Shown: positions 42,538 through 51,872, counted from the first letter of the stretch. The stretch: 64,000 bases of DNA from a marine group bacterium Sva0996 bin134 (GCA_002239105.1 MPNQ01000012.1:1-64000); one strand, 5' to 3'. Program-made: numbers and translations. Notes: generated by a model not told the origin, from the sequence alone.

Positions 42538-43331
42538 GCACTCCAGTCCCCGGATACGACTGCACCCTTGACGAGTTGATGGTGGTGACCTTCTCCCGAG
42601 CCATGTCCAATGACACCCGGGCCTTCAACGGCGCGGTGTCGTTCATCCCCGTCTGCGGCTACCTGCTGGCCCGGCGCACCCACGCTCCTGAGCTGGTGTG
42701 GGCGGCCAGCTCCATCGCCGTCGACGCCGACCCCGATGAGATCGGCGACTCAACCCTGTCGGACTCGCTGTGGGGAGGGGCCTCCATGCTGAGCAACTCC
42801 CCCTTCGACTTCTGGACCTACGCCCAGGGCGCCCGCTACAACACGTTCGCCTTCCGGGGGGCGCAGATGGACGCCTACGGCAACGTGAACAACACGGTGA
42901 TCGGCCCCTACGACGCCCCCAAAGTGCGCTTGCCCGGTGGCGGCGGCATGGCCGACCTCGGCGCAATGATCCCCCGCATCTACCTGTGGTCGTCCACCCA
43001 CGATCCCCGCACATTTGTGGATCATCTCCACTTCCGCTCCGGCATCGGCTGGGGCGACGGCGGCGACCACCGAGAGCGCATGGGCATGCCCGGCGGACCG
43101 CAGCTGTGCATCACCAATATGTGCGTGTTCGACTTCGAGCCGGCCAGCAAACGGATGCGACTGGCCTCCCTCCATCCTGAAGTAACCGCCGAGCAGGTGC
43201 AGGAGGCCACCGGGTTCGAAGTGTTGATGCCCGACGGGGAGGTCCCCACCACCGCCCGGCCCACCGCCGAAGAGCTGCACATCTTGCGCACCGAGGTAGA
43301 CCCGACCAGCGCCCGCCTCCGGGAGTTCTAG
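42534..43331 (+). CDS. CoA-transferase family subunit B, second IpdB-like copy
   Basis: A 265-residue partner of the preceding subunit A, joined by an ATGA overlap. It shares with the 8113 copy the opening CTLDELMVVTFSRAM, the DAYGNVNNTVIG loop, VRLPGGGGMADLG and HPEVTAEQVQEATGFE near the C terminus. The end is followed after 2 nt by an SDR gene. Confidence 0.85.
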   Translation: MSTPVPGYDCTLDELMVVTFSRAMSNDTRAFNGAVSFIPVCGYLLARRTHAPELVWAASSIAVDADPDEIGDSTLSDSLWGGASMLSNSPFDFWTYAQGARYNTFAFRGAQMDAYGNVNNTVIGPYDAPKVRLPGGGGMADLGAMIPRIYLWSSTHDPRTFVDHLHFRSGIGWGDGGDHRERMGMPGGPQLCITNMCVFDFEPASKRMRLASLHPEVTAEQVQEATGFEVLMPDGEVPTTARPTAEELHILRTEVDPTSARLREF

Positions 43332-43333
43332 CT

Positions 43334-44104
43334 ATGCAGGTTCCTGGATCTGTAGCCCTGGTCACCGGCGGAGCCTCCGGACTGGGCGCCGGTGTGGTCA
43401 AGACGCTGCTGGACAAGGGTGGCCGGGCGGTCATCTTGGATCTGCCCTCATCGGCCGGGGAGGATATGGCCAACGAGCTGGGCGATGTGGCCGCCTTCGT
43501 CCCCGTTGATGTCACCAACCCCGATGACGTTGAACTAGCCGTATCCGCCGCGGCCTCAGCTTTCGGCCGCATCGACGTGCTGGTGAGCTGCGCAGGCATC
43601 AGCTCAGGCCAGCGAGTTGTATCTCGCGACGGAACCCCCAATCCCCTCGGGCACTTCCGCAGCCACATCGAGGTGAACCTGATCGGCCTGTTCGACGTGA
43701 CCCGCAACGCGGTCTCGGCCATGTCGGCCAACGAACCCAACAACGACGGCGAGCGGGGCCTGATCGTGAACATCGCCTCCATAGCCGGCTATGAGGGCCA
43801 AGTGGGGCAGTCGGCCTACGGGTCATCCAAAGCCGGGGTGATCGGTTTGACCCTGCCCATGGCCCGCGATCTGGCCGTCTGGGGCATCCGGGTGATGACC
43901 ATCGCCCCCGGCACCATGGACACTCCCATGCTGGCCACCCTCAACGAGGACTTCATCGCCAAGCTGGTGGAAGACAACGTATTCCCCCACCGCCTGGGCA
44001 CACCCGCCGACGTCGGCGCTCTGGTGACCCACTTCATGGAGAACACGTTCTTGAACGGCGAAGTCGTGCGGCTCGACGCCGGACTGCGCCTGACCAGCAA
44101 CTAG
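43334..44104 (+). CDS. SDR, 3-hydroxyacyl-CoA dehydrogenase type 2 (HSD10-like)
   Basis: A 256-residue SDR. TGGASGLG (11-18) binds NAD, the usual NNAG is SCAG (85-88), and the catalytic residues are Ser149, Tyr162 and Lys166. APGTMDTPML and HRLGTPADVGALV near the C terminus are hallmarks of the type 2 3-hydroxyacyl-CoA/17-beta-hydroxysteroid dehydrogenase group. Cotranscribed with the second IpdAB-like pair, it probably oxidises a hydroxyacyl-CoA of the same route. Confidence 0.88.
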   Translation: MQVPGSVALVTGGASGLGAGVVKTLLDKGGRAVILDLPSSAGEDMANELGDVAAFVPVDVTNPDDVELAVSAAASAFGRIDVLVSCAGISSGQRVVSRDGTPNPLGHFRSHIEVNLIGLFDVTRNAVSAMSANEPNNDGERGLIVNIASIAGYEGQVGQSAYGSSKAGVIGLTLPMARDLAVWGIRVMTIAPGTMDTPMLATLNEDFIAKLVEDNVFPHRLGTPADVGALVTHFMENTFLNGEVVRLDAGLRLTSN

Positions 44105-44159
44105 ACGGATCACCTACCGCCAGTTGCCGCCATGCCCGGAGTCCGGCCGCGATGAGCAA

Positions 44160-44199
44160 TGGCGGCCGAGGCGAGGAGGGGATTACGCCTCGGCCGCCA
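44160..44199. terminator. Bidirectional terminator, perfect 14-bp stem
   Basis: 44160-44173 (TGGCGGCCGAGGCG) and 44186-44199 are exact reverse complements around a 12-nt loop, between the convergent SDR (+, stop at 44104) and ABC ATPase (-, stop at 44216). Confidence 0.75.
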
Positions 44200-44215
44200 G
44201 CTGCGATCTCGTGCT

Positions 44216-45298
44216 TCAGGCTCCGATACGCTCGCCGTTGGGAGCAAATACGTGAACCGGGCCTCGGCACGAGATCAGGACGTTGTCACCGCGCTGCGTC
44301 ATAGTCTCCCCTTCAGCGCGCACAACAAGAAGCAGTGGACCACCCTGGTGCTCGACAGTGACGTGGACGTAAGACTCTGAGCCCAGCTCCTCCACCACGG
44401 TGACCTCCCCCGCGATGCCCTCGCTGGCCAGTTGCAGGTGCTCGGGGCGGACTCCGACTGTGTAGTCCCCGGCATCGAGAGCAGCCAGATCATGGGCAGT
44501 CTGCTCGTCGAGGGGAAGGGCTAGAGAGCCCAGGCGAAGACCGTCGGTGCCCTCGGAAGAGACTTCGACAAGGTTCATTGCCGGTGAGCCGATGAACCCG
44601 GCGACGAACAGATTGACCGGCCGGCTGTACAGGGTTCGCGGTCGATCCACCTGCTGGAGAATCCCGTCTTTGAGAACCGCGACCCGATGGCCCATGGTCA
44701 TGGCCTCCACCTGATCGTGGGTTACGTACACGGTGGTAACCCCCAACCGGGCCTGGAGATCGGCGAGTTCAGTTCGAGTCTGAACTCTCAGCTTGGCGTC
44801 GAGGTTGGAGAGCGGTTCGTCCATCAAGAAAACCTGCGGTCTACGCACGATGGCCCGGCCCATCGCCACCCGCTGGCGCTGCCCCCCTGACAGGTTCTTC
44901 GGCTTGCGATCCAGATAGGGCTCTAAATCGAGAATGCGAGCTGCTTCTTGCACTCTCTCGGCCCGCTCCGGCTTCGCCACACCCTGCTGTTTGAGGGCGA
45001 ATCCCATGTTCGCCTGCACGGTCATATTCGGATACAAGGCGTAGTTCTGGAACACCATGGCGATATCGCGGTCTTGGGGCGGAGTCAGCGTCACATCCTC
45101 GCTGTTGATGTAGACACTGCCCTCGTCGACGAACTCCAGCCCGGCCAGCATTCGCAGCGCGGTGGACTTGCCCGAGCCCGATGGGCCCACGAGCACCAAG
45201 AGCTCTCCGTCGGGTATGTCGAGGTTCAGCGACTCCACCGCGGGAATGTCGGTTCCCGGATAGATTCGGCTGGCGTTCTCGTATCGGACTTCAGCCAT
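44216..45298 (-). CDS. Sugar/polyol ABC importer ATPase, MalK/UgpC-like
   Basis: A 360-residue ATPase. Walker A is GPSGSGKST, the signature LSGGQRQRVAMGRA, Walker B VFLMDEPLSNLDAK, and the switch His lies in YVTHDQVEAMTMG. The C-terminal 120 residues form the regulatory beta domain (YTVGVRPEHLQLA). This is the shared ATPase type of carbohydrate importers. It is the last gene of a four-gene minus-strand importer operon whose other end faces a mannitol-dehydrogenase-family gene. Confidence 0.93.
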   Translation of the reverse strand: MAEVRYENASRIYPGTDIPAVESLNLDIPDGELLVLVGPSGSGKSTALRMLAGLEFVDEGSVYINSEDVTLTPPQDRDIAMVFQNYALYPNMTVQANMGFALKQQGVAKPERAERVQEAARILDLEPYLDRKPKNLSGGQRQRVAMGRAIVRRPQVFLMDEPLSNLDAKLRVQTRTELADLQARLGVTTVYVTHDQVEAMTMGHRVAVLKDGILQQVDRPRTLYSRPVNLFVAGFIGSPAMNLVEVSSEGTDGLRLGSLALPLDEQTAHDLAALDAGDYTVGVRPEHLQLASEGIAGEVTVVEELGSESYVHVTVEHQGGPLLLVVRAEGETMTQRGDNVLISCRGPVHVFAPNGERIGA

Positions 45299-45328
45299 TT
45301 CCCAACTCCCTTCGGCATTTGAACAAAA

Positions 45329-46186
45329 TCACTTGATCGCTCCCATCGAAAGGCCGCGTATCATCCGTTTCTGAGCCAGCCAACCGGCCAGTACCACCGG
45401 GAGGGTGGCGAGAGTGGACGCCGCCGACAGCTTGGCCAAAAAGTTGCCGCGAGTGCTGACGTTGGAGGTAACCCAGATGGGAATCGTCGACCCGTCCACC
45501 GGGTTGAGCTGGACGGCTAGGAAGAACTCGTTCCAGGCGAAGATCACGCACAACAGGGCAGTGGCGGCCAGTCCCGGGGCGACAATGGGCAGGATCACCG
45601 AGGTGATCTGACCGCGTAGCTTTGCCCCGTCGATTTGGGCGGCTTCGATGAGCTCCTTGGGCACTTCGCTGAAGAACGACCGGAGCATCCACACCGCCAG
45701 CGGAAGGTTCATCGCGGTATAGAGGATGATGAGCACCAGCCGAGTGTTCAGGAGATCCAGCTCCCGGGCGATGATCCACAGCGGGAGGATCGCCGCCACC
45801 ACCGGCAGGAACTTCGTGGAGATGAAGAAGAACAACACATCCCGCCACTTGGCCACGGGCCGGATAGCCAGGGCATAGGCGGCCGGAACGGCGAGGACCA
45901 GCACCAAGATCGTCGAGATCGAGACCGCCCACACCGAGTTCATGAACGCCTCCCTGAAGCCGAGCAAGCCCTGGGTCTGAGAGGTCACCTCGTCGAACCG
46001 GTCGAATGTCGGGTCGAAGACAAGCTTCGGGTCGGTGTTGGCATCAATCTCTTCTTTGAAGCCGTTCAGAACCATCCAGAAGATGGGGAAGAAGAAAACG
46101 AGGGCGACCGCCCAGCTCAAGAGTCCCAGAAGGAAGGAGACTGCTCGCTTCTTCCCGACTTCCATGCCAGTCCCGCCTCCCCTCAC
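45329..46186 (-). CDS. Sugar/polyol ABC importer permease, MalG-like
   Basis: A 285-residue membrane protein with six hydrophobic segments and the EAA loop EAAQIDGAKLRGQITSVILP. GTG 46186 overlaps the stop of the preceding permease gene (GTGA) and has AAGGTGAG just upstream; ATG 46165 with its own GGGGAGG is a possible alternative. It pairs with the MalF-like permease to form the translocation channel. Confidence 0.9.
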   Translation of the reverse strand: MRGGGTGMEVGKKRAVSFLLGLLSWAVALVFFFPIFWMVLNGFKEEIDANTDPKLVFDPTFDRFDEVTSQTQGLLGFREAFMNSVWAVSISTILVLVLAVPAAYALAIRPVAKWRDVLFFFISTKFLPVVAAILPLWIIARELDLLNTRLVLIILYTAMNLPLAVWMLRSFFSEVPKELIEAAQIDGAKLRGQITSVILPIVAPGLAATALLCVIFAWNEFFLAVQLNPVDGSTIPIWVTSNVSTRGNFLAKLSAASTLATLPVVLAGWLAQKRMIRGLSMGAIK

Positions 46187-47097
46187 GGCTTCTCACCTTC
46201 CAGGAGATTGGACAGCACTCGCAGACCGAAGGTGGCGATCACGATGGAGGCGATCACCACCACGATGCTGTAGGCCGAGGCCTGCCCGAACTGCCAGCCG
46301 CCGCCGATGGAGCGCTGGAACACGAAGTAGGGCACGTTGGTGGAGTCGGGACCCCCTCCGGTGATGACATCCACGTAGTCGAAGACCTGGATGAGATAGA
46401 TGGAACCCAGCAGGATCCCCAACTCCAGATAGGGCCGAAGCTGGGGAAGCGTGACCTGGAAGAACATCGCCCTGCTCGACGCGCCGTCCACCCGGGCGGC
46501 CTCTAACACCGACTGGTCCTGACCCTGCAATCCGGCCAGCACGATCAACATCATGAACGGCGTCCATTGCCACACCAGCACAGACACGATCGACCACAGC
46601 GGCCAGCGGGTCACGAACTCGATCCGCTCGAACCACAGAGAATCAAGCAGCCAGTTCAACACCCCGAATGACGAATTGAACACCTGTGTCTTCCACACCA
46701 GCCCCGCCACAACGGGCATGATCAGAAACGGAGTGATCAACAGCGTCCGAACAAACCCCTGTCCGAAGAACTTGCGATCGAGCAGGATGGCGAGAAGCGT
46801 TCCCAGCAGCAACGACAACAGCACCGCGGAGACCGTCATCCAGACGCTGGTCCACACCGCCTCGCGGAAGAACCGATTGTCGAGGAGATCGACATAGTTG
46901 CCGAAGCCGATGAAGGTCCGCGGCTCAGGGGGAACGATCTTCCACTCGGTCAGGCTGTACCACAGGCTCAGGATGAAGGGAACCTGGGTGACAACGATGG
47001 TGAATACCAGGGCAGGAACAAGGGGGAGCCGACGCCGCCAGCCTTCTCGACGTTGCAGTCTCTTTACCTGCTCCGCTCGATCGGTCTGCTGCGACAC
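46183..47097 (-). CDS. Sugar/polyol ABC importer permease, MalF-like
   Basis: A 304-residue membrane protein with six hydrophobic segments, including one at about 26-46, and the EAA loop EAARVDGASSRAMFFQVTLP. The segment YVDVITGGGPDSTNVPYFVF is typical of polyol and sugar permeases (SmoF/MalF type). GTG start at 47097. It follows the binding-protein gene by 104 nt, and no gene lies in that gap. Confidence 0.9.
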   Translation of the reverse strand: MSQQTDRAEQVKRLQRREGWRRRLPLVPALVFTIVVTQVPFILSLWYSLTEWKIVPPEPRTFIGFGNYVDLLDNRFFREAVWTSVWMTVSAVLLSLLLGTLLAILLDRKFFGQGFVRTLLITPFLIMPVVAGLVWKTQVFNSSFGVLNWLLDSLWFERIEFVTRWPLWSIVSVLVWQWTPFMMLIVLAGLQGQDQSVLEAARVDGASSRAMFFQVTLPQLRPYLELGILLGSIYLIQVFDYVDVITGGGPDSTNVPYFVFQRSIGGGWQFGQASAYSIVVVIASIVIATFGLRVLSNLLEGEKP

Positions 47098-47201
47098 GGC
47101 TCCCCCTAGCCTGTTCCTGAAATTCTGTTCAACCTAGGCCAAGCCGACACATCTCAATCAGAGAACATGCGCTTTCTCGGCCCTTGTCGTGTGAAGTACT
47201 C

Positions 47202-48650
47202 CTAATTGCTCACTTCGGACGCGATGTCCTGGCACGCACTGAGAGCTGAGTCAACGCTGATCGACCCGGCAATCGCAGCCGAGAACTGCTCGGTGCAGCG
47301 GGTGCCTACATCTTGGAACTCGGGCACGCCGACGTACTGCACGCCCGGCAAACCCGGACGGGGGGTGGTGCCCGGGTTGTCGATGGGTGCGGCCAGCATG
47401 GCATCAAGCGTCTTCTGGGCAAAGGCCTGCGCCGCAGCCTGATAGTTCGGATTGGCGTAGGTTGACTCGCGCGTTCCCGGCGGGACTGCGGCCCAGCCTC
47501 CAGCCAGCGACTCGCCAGCAGCGTTGATGTACTCCTCGCTGGTGGCCCAGCTCACGTACTCCCACGCAGTGTCGGGATCTGAGGAGTTTTGCGGAATGGC
47601 CAGTGCCCAGGCCCACAGCCAGCCCGAGGCGTCGGTGACCTTGGTCGGCGCGAGGGCGAAGCCGTTGAGGCCCTTGACCGGGCTGTCGTCGGCTTCGAGA
47701 ATGCCGGCTGCGACAGTGGCGTCGTACCACATGGCCACCTGGCCGTTCTGGTACAGGCTCAAGCACTCGTTGAAGCTGGCGTTGGCCGCGTCGTCCTGGC
47801 CGGCGTCGTTGATGAGCGCGACATAGAACTCGAGGGCCTCACGGAACTCAGGCTTATCAACTTGGGCCGCCCCAATGGAGCCGTCGGCGTTGGCCAGCCA
47901 CCAGGTGCCCCCGAACGTGTTGAGAACGGTGGTGAAGGCGGCACCGAGGTCGCCCCAGCCTGGCTTGCCCCGCAAGCAGATGCCGGCCATCTCATCGGAG
48001 TCGATGGTGCGGGCGATGTCGGCCAGTTCATCCCAGGTGGGGGCGGCCGGCATCGTCAGACCCGCTGCGTCGATGACGTCTTGGCGGTACATGACGAACG
48101 AGGACTCCGCGTAGAAGGGCGCCGCGTAGAGGCCTCCCTCATAGGAAAGGCCGCCGCGCACTGCGGGGATGATGTCGTCGACGTTCCACTCGGGCGTGTC
48201 GGCGGCGAAGTCGTTGAGATCGTAGAGCCAACCGTTGGCCCCGAACTGCGGCGACTCGAACATGCCGATCATGACCACATCGAACTGCTCGCCCCCAGCG
48301 CCCACGTCGCGGGTGACGATCTCGCGCAGGGTCTGCTCCTCCAGGAAGGTGTAGTTGACCTCAATGCCGGTCTCGGCGGTGAACAAACTCGGAGTGAGGC
48401 TGGCGATGTCCTCCATCTGCGGGTTGCCCACGATGGCCACATTGATCGATCGGCTCTCAACCGGGGCTGCCGGTTCTTCGGTAGCCGCAGCAGGGGCTTC
48501 AGTGGCCGCAGCAGTGGCCGGTGCGTCACTCGACGTGTCGCTGTCATCATCGTTGCCGCATGAAGCGGCCACGAGAGCGAACGCCGCGAGCAAACTGAAA
48601 AACAGGAGCCGAATGCTCCACCTCGGTCGGCTGGTTCTTGTCATTGGCAC
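47202..48650 (-). CDS. Sugar/polyol-binding lipoprotein
   Basis: A 482-residue extracytoplasmic binding protein with lipobox VAASC (Cys31) and an Ala/Glu-rich linker to about residue 65. The family 1 solute-binding fold is seen in ESSFVMYRQDVIDAAGLTMP (hinge region) and APPTWDELA-like NAPTWDEL context, plus GGTWWLANADG. The N-terminal IVGNPQMEDIASLT segment resembles polyol (sorbitol/mannitol) binders. First gene of the importer operon, divergent from the polyol dehydrogenase gene. Confidence 0.88.
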   Translation of the reverse strand: MPMTRTSRPRWSIRLLFFSLLAAFALVAASCGNDDDSDTSSDAPATAAATEAPAAATEEPAAPVESRSINVAIVGNPQMEDIASLTPSLFTAETGIEVNYTFLEEQTLREIVTRDVGAGGEQFDVVMIGMFESPQFGANGWLYDLNDFAADTPEWNVDDIIPAVRGGLSYEGGLYAAPFYAESSFVMYRQDVIDAAGLTMPAAPTWDELADIARTIDSDEMAGICLRGKPGWGDLGAAFTTVLNTFGGTWWLANADGSIGAAQVDKPEFREALEFYVALINDAGQDDAANASFNECLSLYQNGQVAMWYDATVAAGILEADDSPVKGLNGFALAPTKVTDASGWLWAWALAIPQNSSDPDTAWEYVSWATSEEYINAAGESLAGGWAAVPPGTRESTYANPNYQAAAQAFAQKTLDAMLAAPIDNPGTTPRPGLPGVQYVGVPEFQDVGTRCTEQFSAAIAGSISVDSALSACQDIASEVSN

Positions 48651-48711
48651 TTTCCCCCTTGGGTAGGAACCGGCGGGAGACCCCCTCCCTGACGGTACTG
48701 TGCCGGAACTT

Positions 48712-48758
48712 AGTTGGGTTTACTTGGGATTGCAAGCCTTAGAGTTGGTTTTATGTGG
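48712..48758. promoter_or_regulatory. Direct repeats in the polyol divergent promoter region
   Basis: AGTTGGGTTTACTTGG (48712-48727) and AGTTGGTTTTATGTGG (48743-48758) match at 13 of 16 positions with a 31-bp period, about three helical turns. They lie in an AT-richer gap between the importer operon (-) and the dehydrogenase-DeoR operon (+), where a DeoR repressor could act on both. Confidence 0.4.
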
Positions 48759-48818
48759 TTATCGGCCTGACTTTCTCCCACTTTATCTGTGTATGTGTTG
48801 ATAGTAGGGTGTCTGGCC

Positions 48819-50303
48819 GTGCCAGCCGAACCGCTAGACACTCTGCTCCAGAGCCAGTCTCTCCACCGTTTGCGGGCGTCTGTCGCTGTCCCCACTTACG
48901 ACCGCAGCCACCTCCAGCGCAGCATTGTCCATATCGGCGTCGGCGGCTTCCACCGGTCGCACCTGGCCACCTACATCCACGAGCTGTGCCAGGCCGGCCA
49001 CCGCGACTGGTCGATCACCGGGGCCGGCGTGCTTCCCAGCGATCAGGCGATAGCCGATGCCCTCAAACCGCAGGACTACCTCTATACCCTCATCGTTCGA
49101 GGCCCCCAGTCCACCGAGGTCGAGGTCATCGGCAGCATCGTCGACTTCGTTCACGCCTCCCCCCACCCTGACCGGCTGCTCGCATCCATCGCCGACCCGG
49201 CCACCCAAATCGTTTCACTCACCATCACCGAGGGCGGCTACCCGGTAGACGACATCTCCGGCGACTACCTCTCCACATCGCCAACCGCGGGGCCAGCATC
49301 GGCCTTCGGCATCCTCGCCGCCGGTCTCCAACAGCGTTACCAGAGCGGCCACTCCGGGCTCACCGTTATCAGTTGCGACAACATCCCCAGCAATGGCTCG
49401 GTGGCCCGCGCCGCCACCCTCGGAGAAGCCCACTCCCTGGGTGGCGGCCTCGCCGACTGGATCGCCGACTCGGTGGCCTTTCCCAACAGCATGGTCGATC
49501 GCATTACGCCGGCGACTACCGACTCTGACCGCGCTTGGTTGGCCGCGCACAAAGGCGTCAATGACAACTGGCCCGTTGTGACCGAGTCGTTTCGACAGTG
49601 GGTAATCGAAGACAACTTTGCCGCTGGCCGTCCCCCTTTCGAGCAGCTCGACGTGCTAACCACCGCCGACGCCAAGCCCTACGAACTGATGAAACTCCGC
49701 CTGCTCAATGCCGGCCACTCCTGTTTGGCCTACCTGGCCGCCCTCAAGGGAATAGAGACCATCGGCGCGGCCATGACCTGTCCCGAGTTGCACGACTTCA
49801 CTGCGAACTTCCTAAACCGTGAGGCTCGTCCCGTCCTGCCGCCTATTGCTGGGATCGATCTCGACCAATACGTGGCGTCGATCATCGCCCGATTCTCCAA
49901 CGCCAGCATCGGAGACCAGATCAGCCGTCTTTGCCTAGACGGGTCGGTGAAGTTCCCCAAGTTCCTGTTGCCGACAGTCAGAGCCCAACTCGAAGCAGGC
50001 GGGCCAATCGGTCTCAGCGCATTGGCCCTGGCCGGCTGGTGCGAATACCTCGCGGGGCCGCCGGAGCGCTTGGCCTCCGATCCCATGCTCGACCTAGGTG
50101 TGAGCCACGCACGGCGAGCCCAGCACAACTCCGCGGCCTTCCTCGACTTCCCCGAAGTGTTCGGAGACGATCTGCCGCGCTCACAGCGGTTCTCCGATGC
50201 CTTCGACCAGGCTCTCCGCTCCTTGCGGGAACGAGGAGTAGAATCTGCCATCTACGAAGCACTGAAAGGGGATAGAGACCTCGGTGACCGACCAGCTGAT
50301 TGA
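48819..50303 (+). CDS. Mannitol dehydrogenase family polyol dehydrogenase
   Basis: About 494 residues, long-chain polyol dehydrogenase/fructuronate reductase family, NAD-dependent oxidation of mannitol, sorbitol, arabinitol or uronate-type substrates. HIGVGGFHRSHLATY is the N-terminal nucleotide-binding stretch, and the catalytic K-x4-N-x2-H motif is seen in KLRLLNAGHS. GTG 48819 with AGTAGGG upstream is favoured; GTG 48789 is an in-frame alternative. It overlaps the DeoR gene by 20 nt and faces the polyol importer, so it should oxidise the imported compound. Confidence 0.87.
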   Translation: MPAEPLDTLLQSQSLHRLRASVAVPTYDRSHLQRSIVHIGVGGFHRSHLATYIHELCQAGHRDWSITGAGVLPSDQAIADALKPQDYLYTLIVRGPQSTEVEVIGSIVDFVHASPHPDRLLASIADPATQIVSLTITEGGYPVDDISGDYLSTSPTAGPASAFGILAAGLQQRYQSGHSGLTVISCDNIPSNGSVARAATLGEAHSLGGGLADWIADSVAFPNSMVDRITPATTDSDRAWLAAHKGVNDNWPVVTESFRQWVIEDNFAAGRPPFEQLDVLTTADAKPYELMKLRLLNAGHSCLAYLAALKGIETIGAAMTCPELHDFTANFLNREARPVLPPIAGIDLDQYVASIIARFSNASIGDQISRLCLDGSVKFPKFLLPTVRAQLEAGGPIGLSALALAGWCEYLAGPPERLASDPMLDLGVSHARRAQHNSAAFLDFPEVFGDDLPRSQRFSDAFDQALRSLRERGVESAIYEALKGDRDLGDRPAD

Positions 50304-51081
50304 ACCGACCACTACAACGCTCTTTCAGACCGAGCGCCAGCGAGAGATTGTGGGAATTACGCGGCAAAGCGGTCGAGTCGAAGTGGCCGAACTTGCCGAC
50401 CGATTCGGGGTGACCACCGAGACCATCCGTCGAGATCTGTCCGACCTCCAGCGCCAACAGGTGGTGCGCCGAGTTCACGGCGGGGCGATTCCCTGGGAAA
50501 CAGACGGTTTTGAACCGCTTCTGTCGGTTCGCGCCGATCAGCACGACCCTGAGAAGCGCCGGCTGGCCCAAGCGGCGGTGCAAGAATTGCCCGACACGGG
50601 AGCCATCATCATCGACTCGGGCAGCACGCTCACTCGGTTCGCCGAAGTATTGCCCCGCCACTGCAACCTCCGCGTGGTCACCAATTCTCTGCACACCGCC
50701 CAGATCCTGGCCGAATACGAGGATGTCGACGTGATCGTGATCGGCGGCAAGCTCCGCAAGAACACCCTGGCCATGGTGGACACCGACGCCGTTGCCGCCG
50801 TCGAGCCGCTATTGGTCGACACCTTGTTCATCAGCAGCGATGGCCTGTCGGCCACCAAGGGCCTTACCACTCCCTACCGGGAGGAAGCGGCTCTGAAGCA
50901 GGCCATGATTAGAGCGGCGCGCCGAGTTGTCGCCCTCGTCGATCATTCCAAGGTGGGCCAAGACCAGTTCGTCCGCTTTGCCGACTGGTCTGAAGTGGAT
51001 GTGCTGGTCACCAATTCCGAGGTCGATCCCAGCATCATTGCCACCATCGAGTCGCTCGGCACCACCGTGTTGCTGGCGTGA
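50284..51081 (+). CDS. DeoR family transcriptional regulator
   Basis: A 265-residue regulator. The N-terminal winged helix (RQREIVGITRQSG then VAELADRFGVTTETIRRDL) is the DeoR type, and the sugar-phosphate-sensing domain includes IIDSGSTLTRF, VVTNSLHTA, IGGKLRKNT and DHSKVG. GTG start inside the dehydrogenase gene and a GTGA overlap with the next gene. It probably represses the polyol importer and dehydrogenase genes in response to a phosphorylated sugar. Confidence 0.9.
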   Translation: MTDQLIEPTTTTLFQTERQREIVGITRQSGRVEVAELADRFGVTTETIRRDLSDLQRQQVVRRVHGGAIPWETDGFEPLLSVRADQHDPEKRRLAQAAVQELPDTGAIIIDSGSTLTRFAEVLPRHCNLRVVTNSLHTAQILAEYEDVDVIVIGGKLRKNTLAMVDTDAVAAVEPLLVDTLFISSDGLSATKGLTTPYREEAALKQAMIRAARRVVALVDHSKVGQDQFVRFADWSEVDVLVTNSEVDPSIIATIESLGTTVLLA

Positions 51082-51872
51082 GCGAAGGCCACCAATCGGA
51101 CCGAGCCCGCCATCTCGAAGATGTGGCCGTCGAAGTCGCCTCCGTGGCCGCCGACTATGTCCGAGTGCGCAGCGGCCAAGCCACTGCGGCACGAACCAAG
51201 AGCTCGCCCACCGACGTGGTCACCCACACTGACATGGAGTGCGAGCAGCTCATACGGTCGGAACTGCTGGCACGCTGTCCTGGATCGTCAATAGTCGGCG
51301 AGGAACTCGACGACGATGACGGAGGCAACAACGTCGGTTGGATCGTCGACCCCATCGACGGGACGGTCAACTTCCTCTACGACTTGCCGGTGGTCTCGGT
51401 CAGCATTGCCGCCACCATTGACGGCGAAGTGATGGCCGGAGCTGTGGCCGACGTCCACCGAGATGAGGTGTTCTCCGCCACCCGAGACTTGGGGGCGAGG
51501 CTTGCAGGCAAGCCCATCTCCCCTACAGAACTGGCCGATTTGGACGGCGCACTGGTGGCCACCGGTTTCGCTTATGACGCTGGACTGAGGGCAACCCAGG
51601 CCCAAATGCTGACCCGGTTGCTTCCCGTTTGCCGCGACATTCGGTGCATGGGCTCCGCGGCACTCAACCTCTGCTGGGTTGGATGCGGTCGCCTCGATGC
51701 CTACTTCGAGCGCGACTTGAAGATGTACGACTATGCCGCTGGTGCTCTAGTCGCCAGCGAGGCCGGGGCCAATATCGAGCTCCCCTCCACTACGGACCGC
51801 AACCTGACCATCGCGGCCACTGGCGGCGTATTCGACTCGCTCCGAGCAATCCTGGTCAGCCCCAGCGACTGA
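51078..51872 (+). CDS. Inositol monophosphatase family phosphatase
   Basis: A 264-residue Mg-dependent phosphatase. Metal ligands are seen in GEELDDDDG and in WIVDPIDGTVNF, and the third in MYDYAAGALVASEAG. Members hydrolyse inositol-1-phosphate, fructose-1,6-bisphosphate, histidinol phosphate or related compounds. Its place behind a polyol dehydrogenase and DeoR regulator suggests a sugar- or polyol-phosphate substrate. GTG start in a GTGA overlap. Its 3' end overlaps the convergent APH-family gene by 17 nt. Confidence 0.9.
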   Translation: MSEGHQSDRARHLEDVAVEVASVAADYVRVRSGQATAARTKSSPTDVVTHTDMECEQLIRSELLARCPGSSIVGEELDDDDGGNNVGWIVDPIDGTVNFLYDLPVVSVSIAATIDGEVMAGAVADVHRDEVFSATRDLGARLAGKPISPTELADLDGALVATGFAYDAGLRATQAQMLTRLLPVCRDIRCMGSAALNLCWVGCGRLDAYFERDLKMYDYAAGALVASEAGANIELPSTTDRNLTIAATGGVFDSLRAILVSPSD

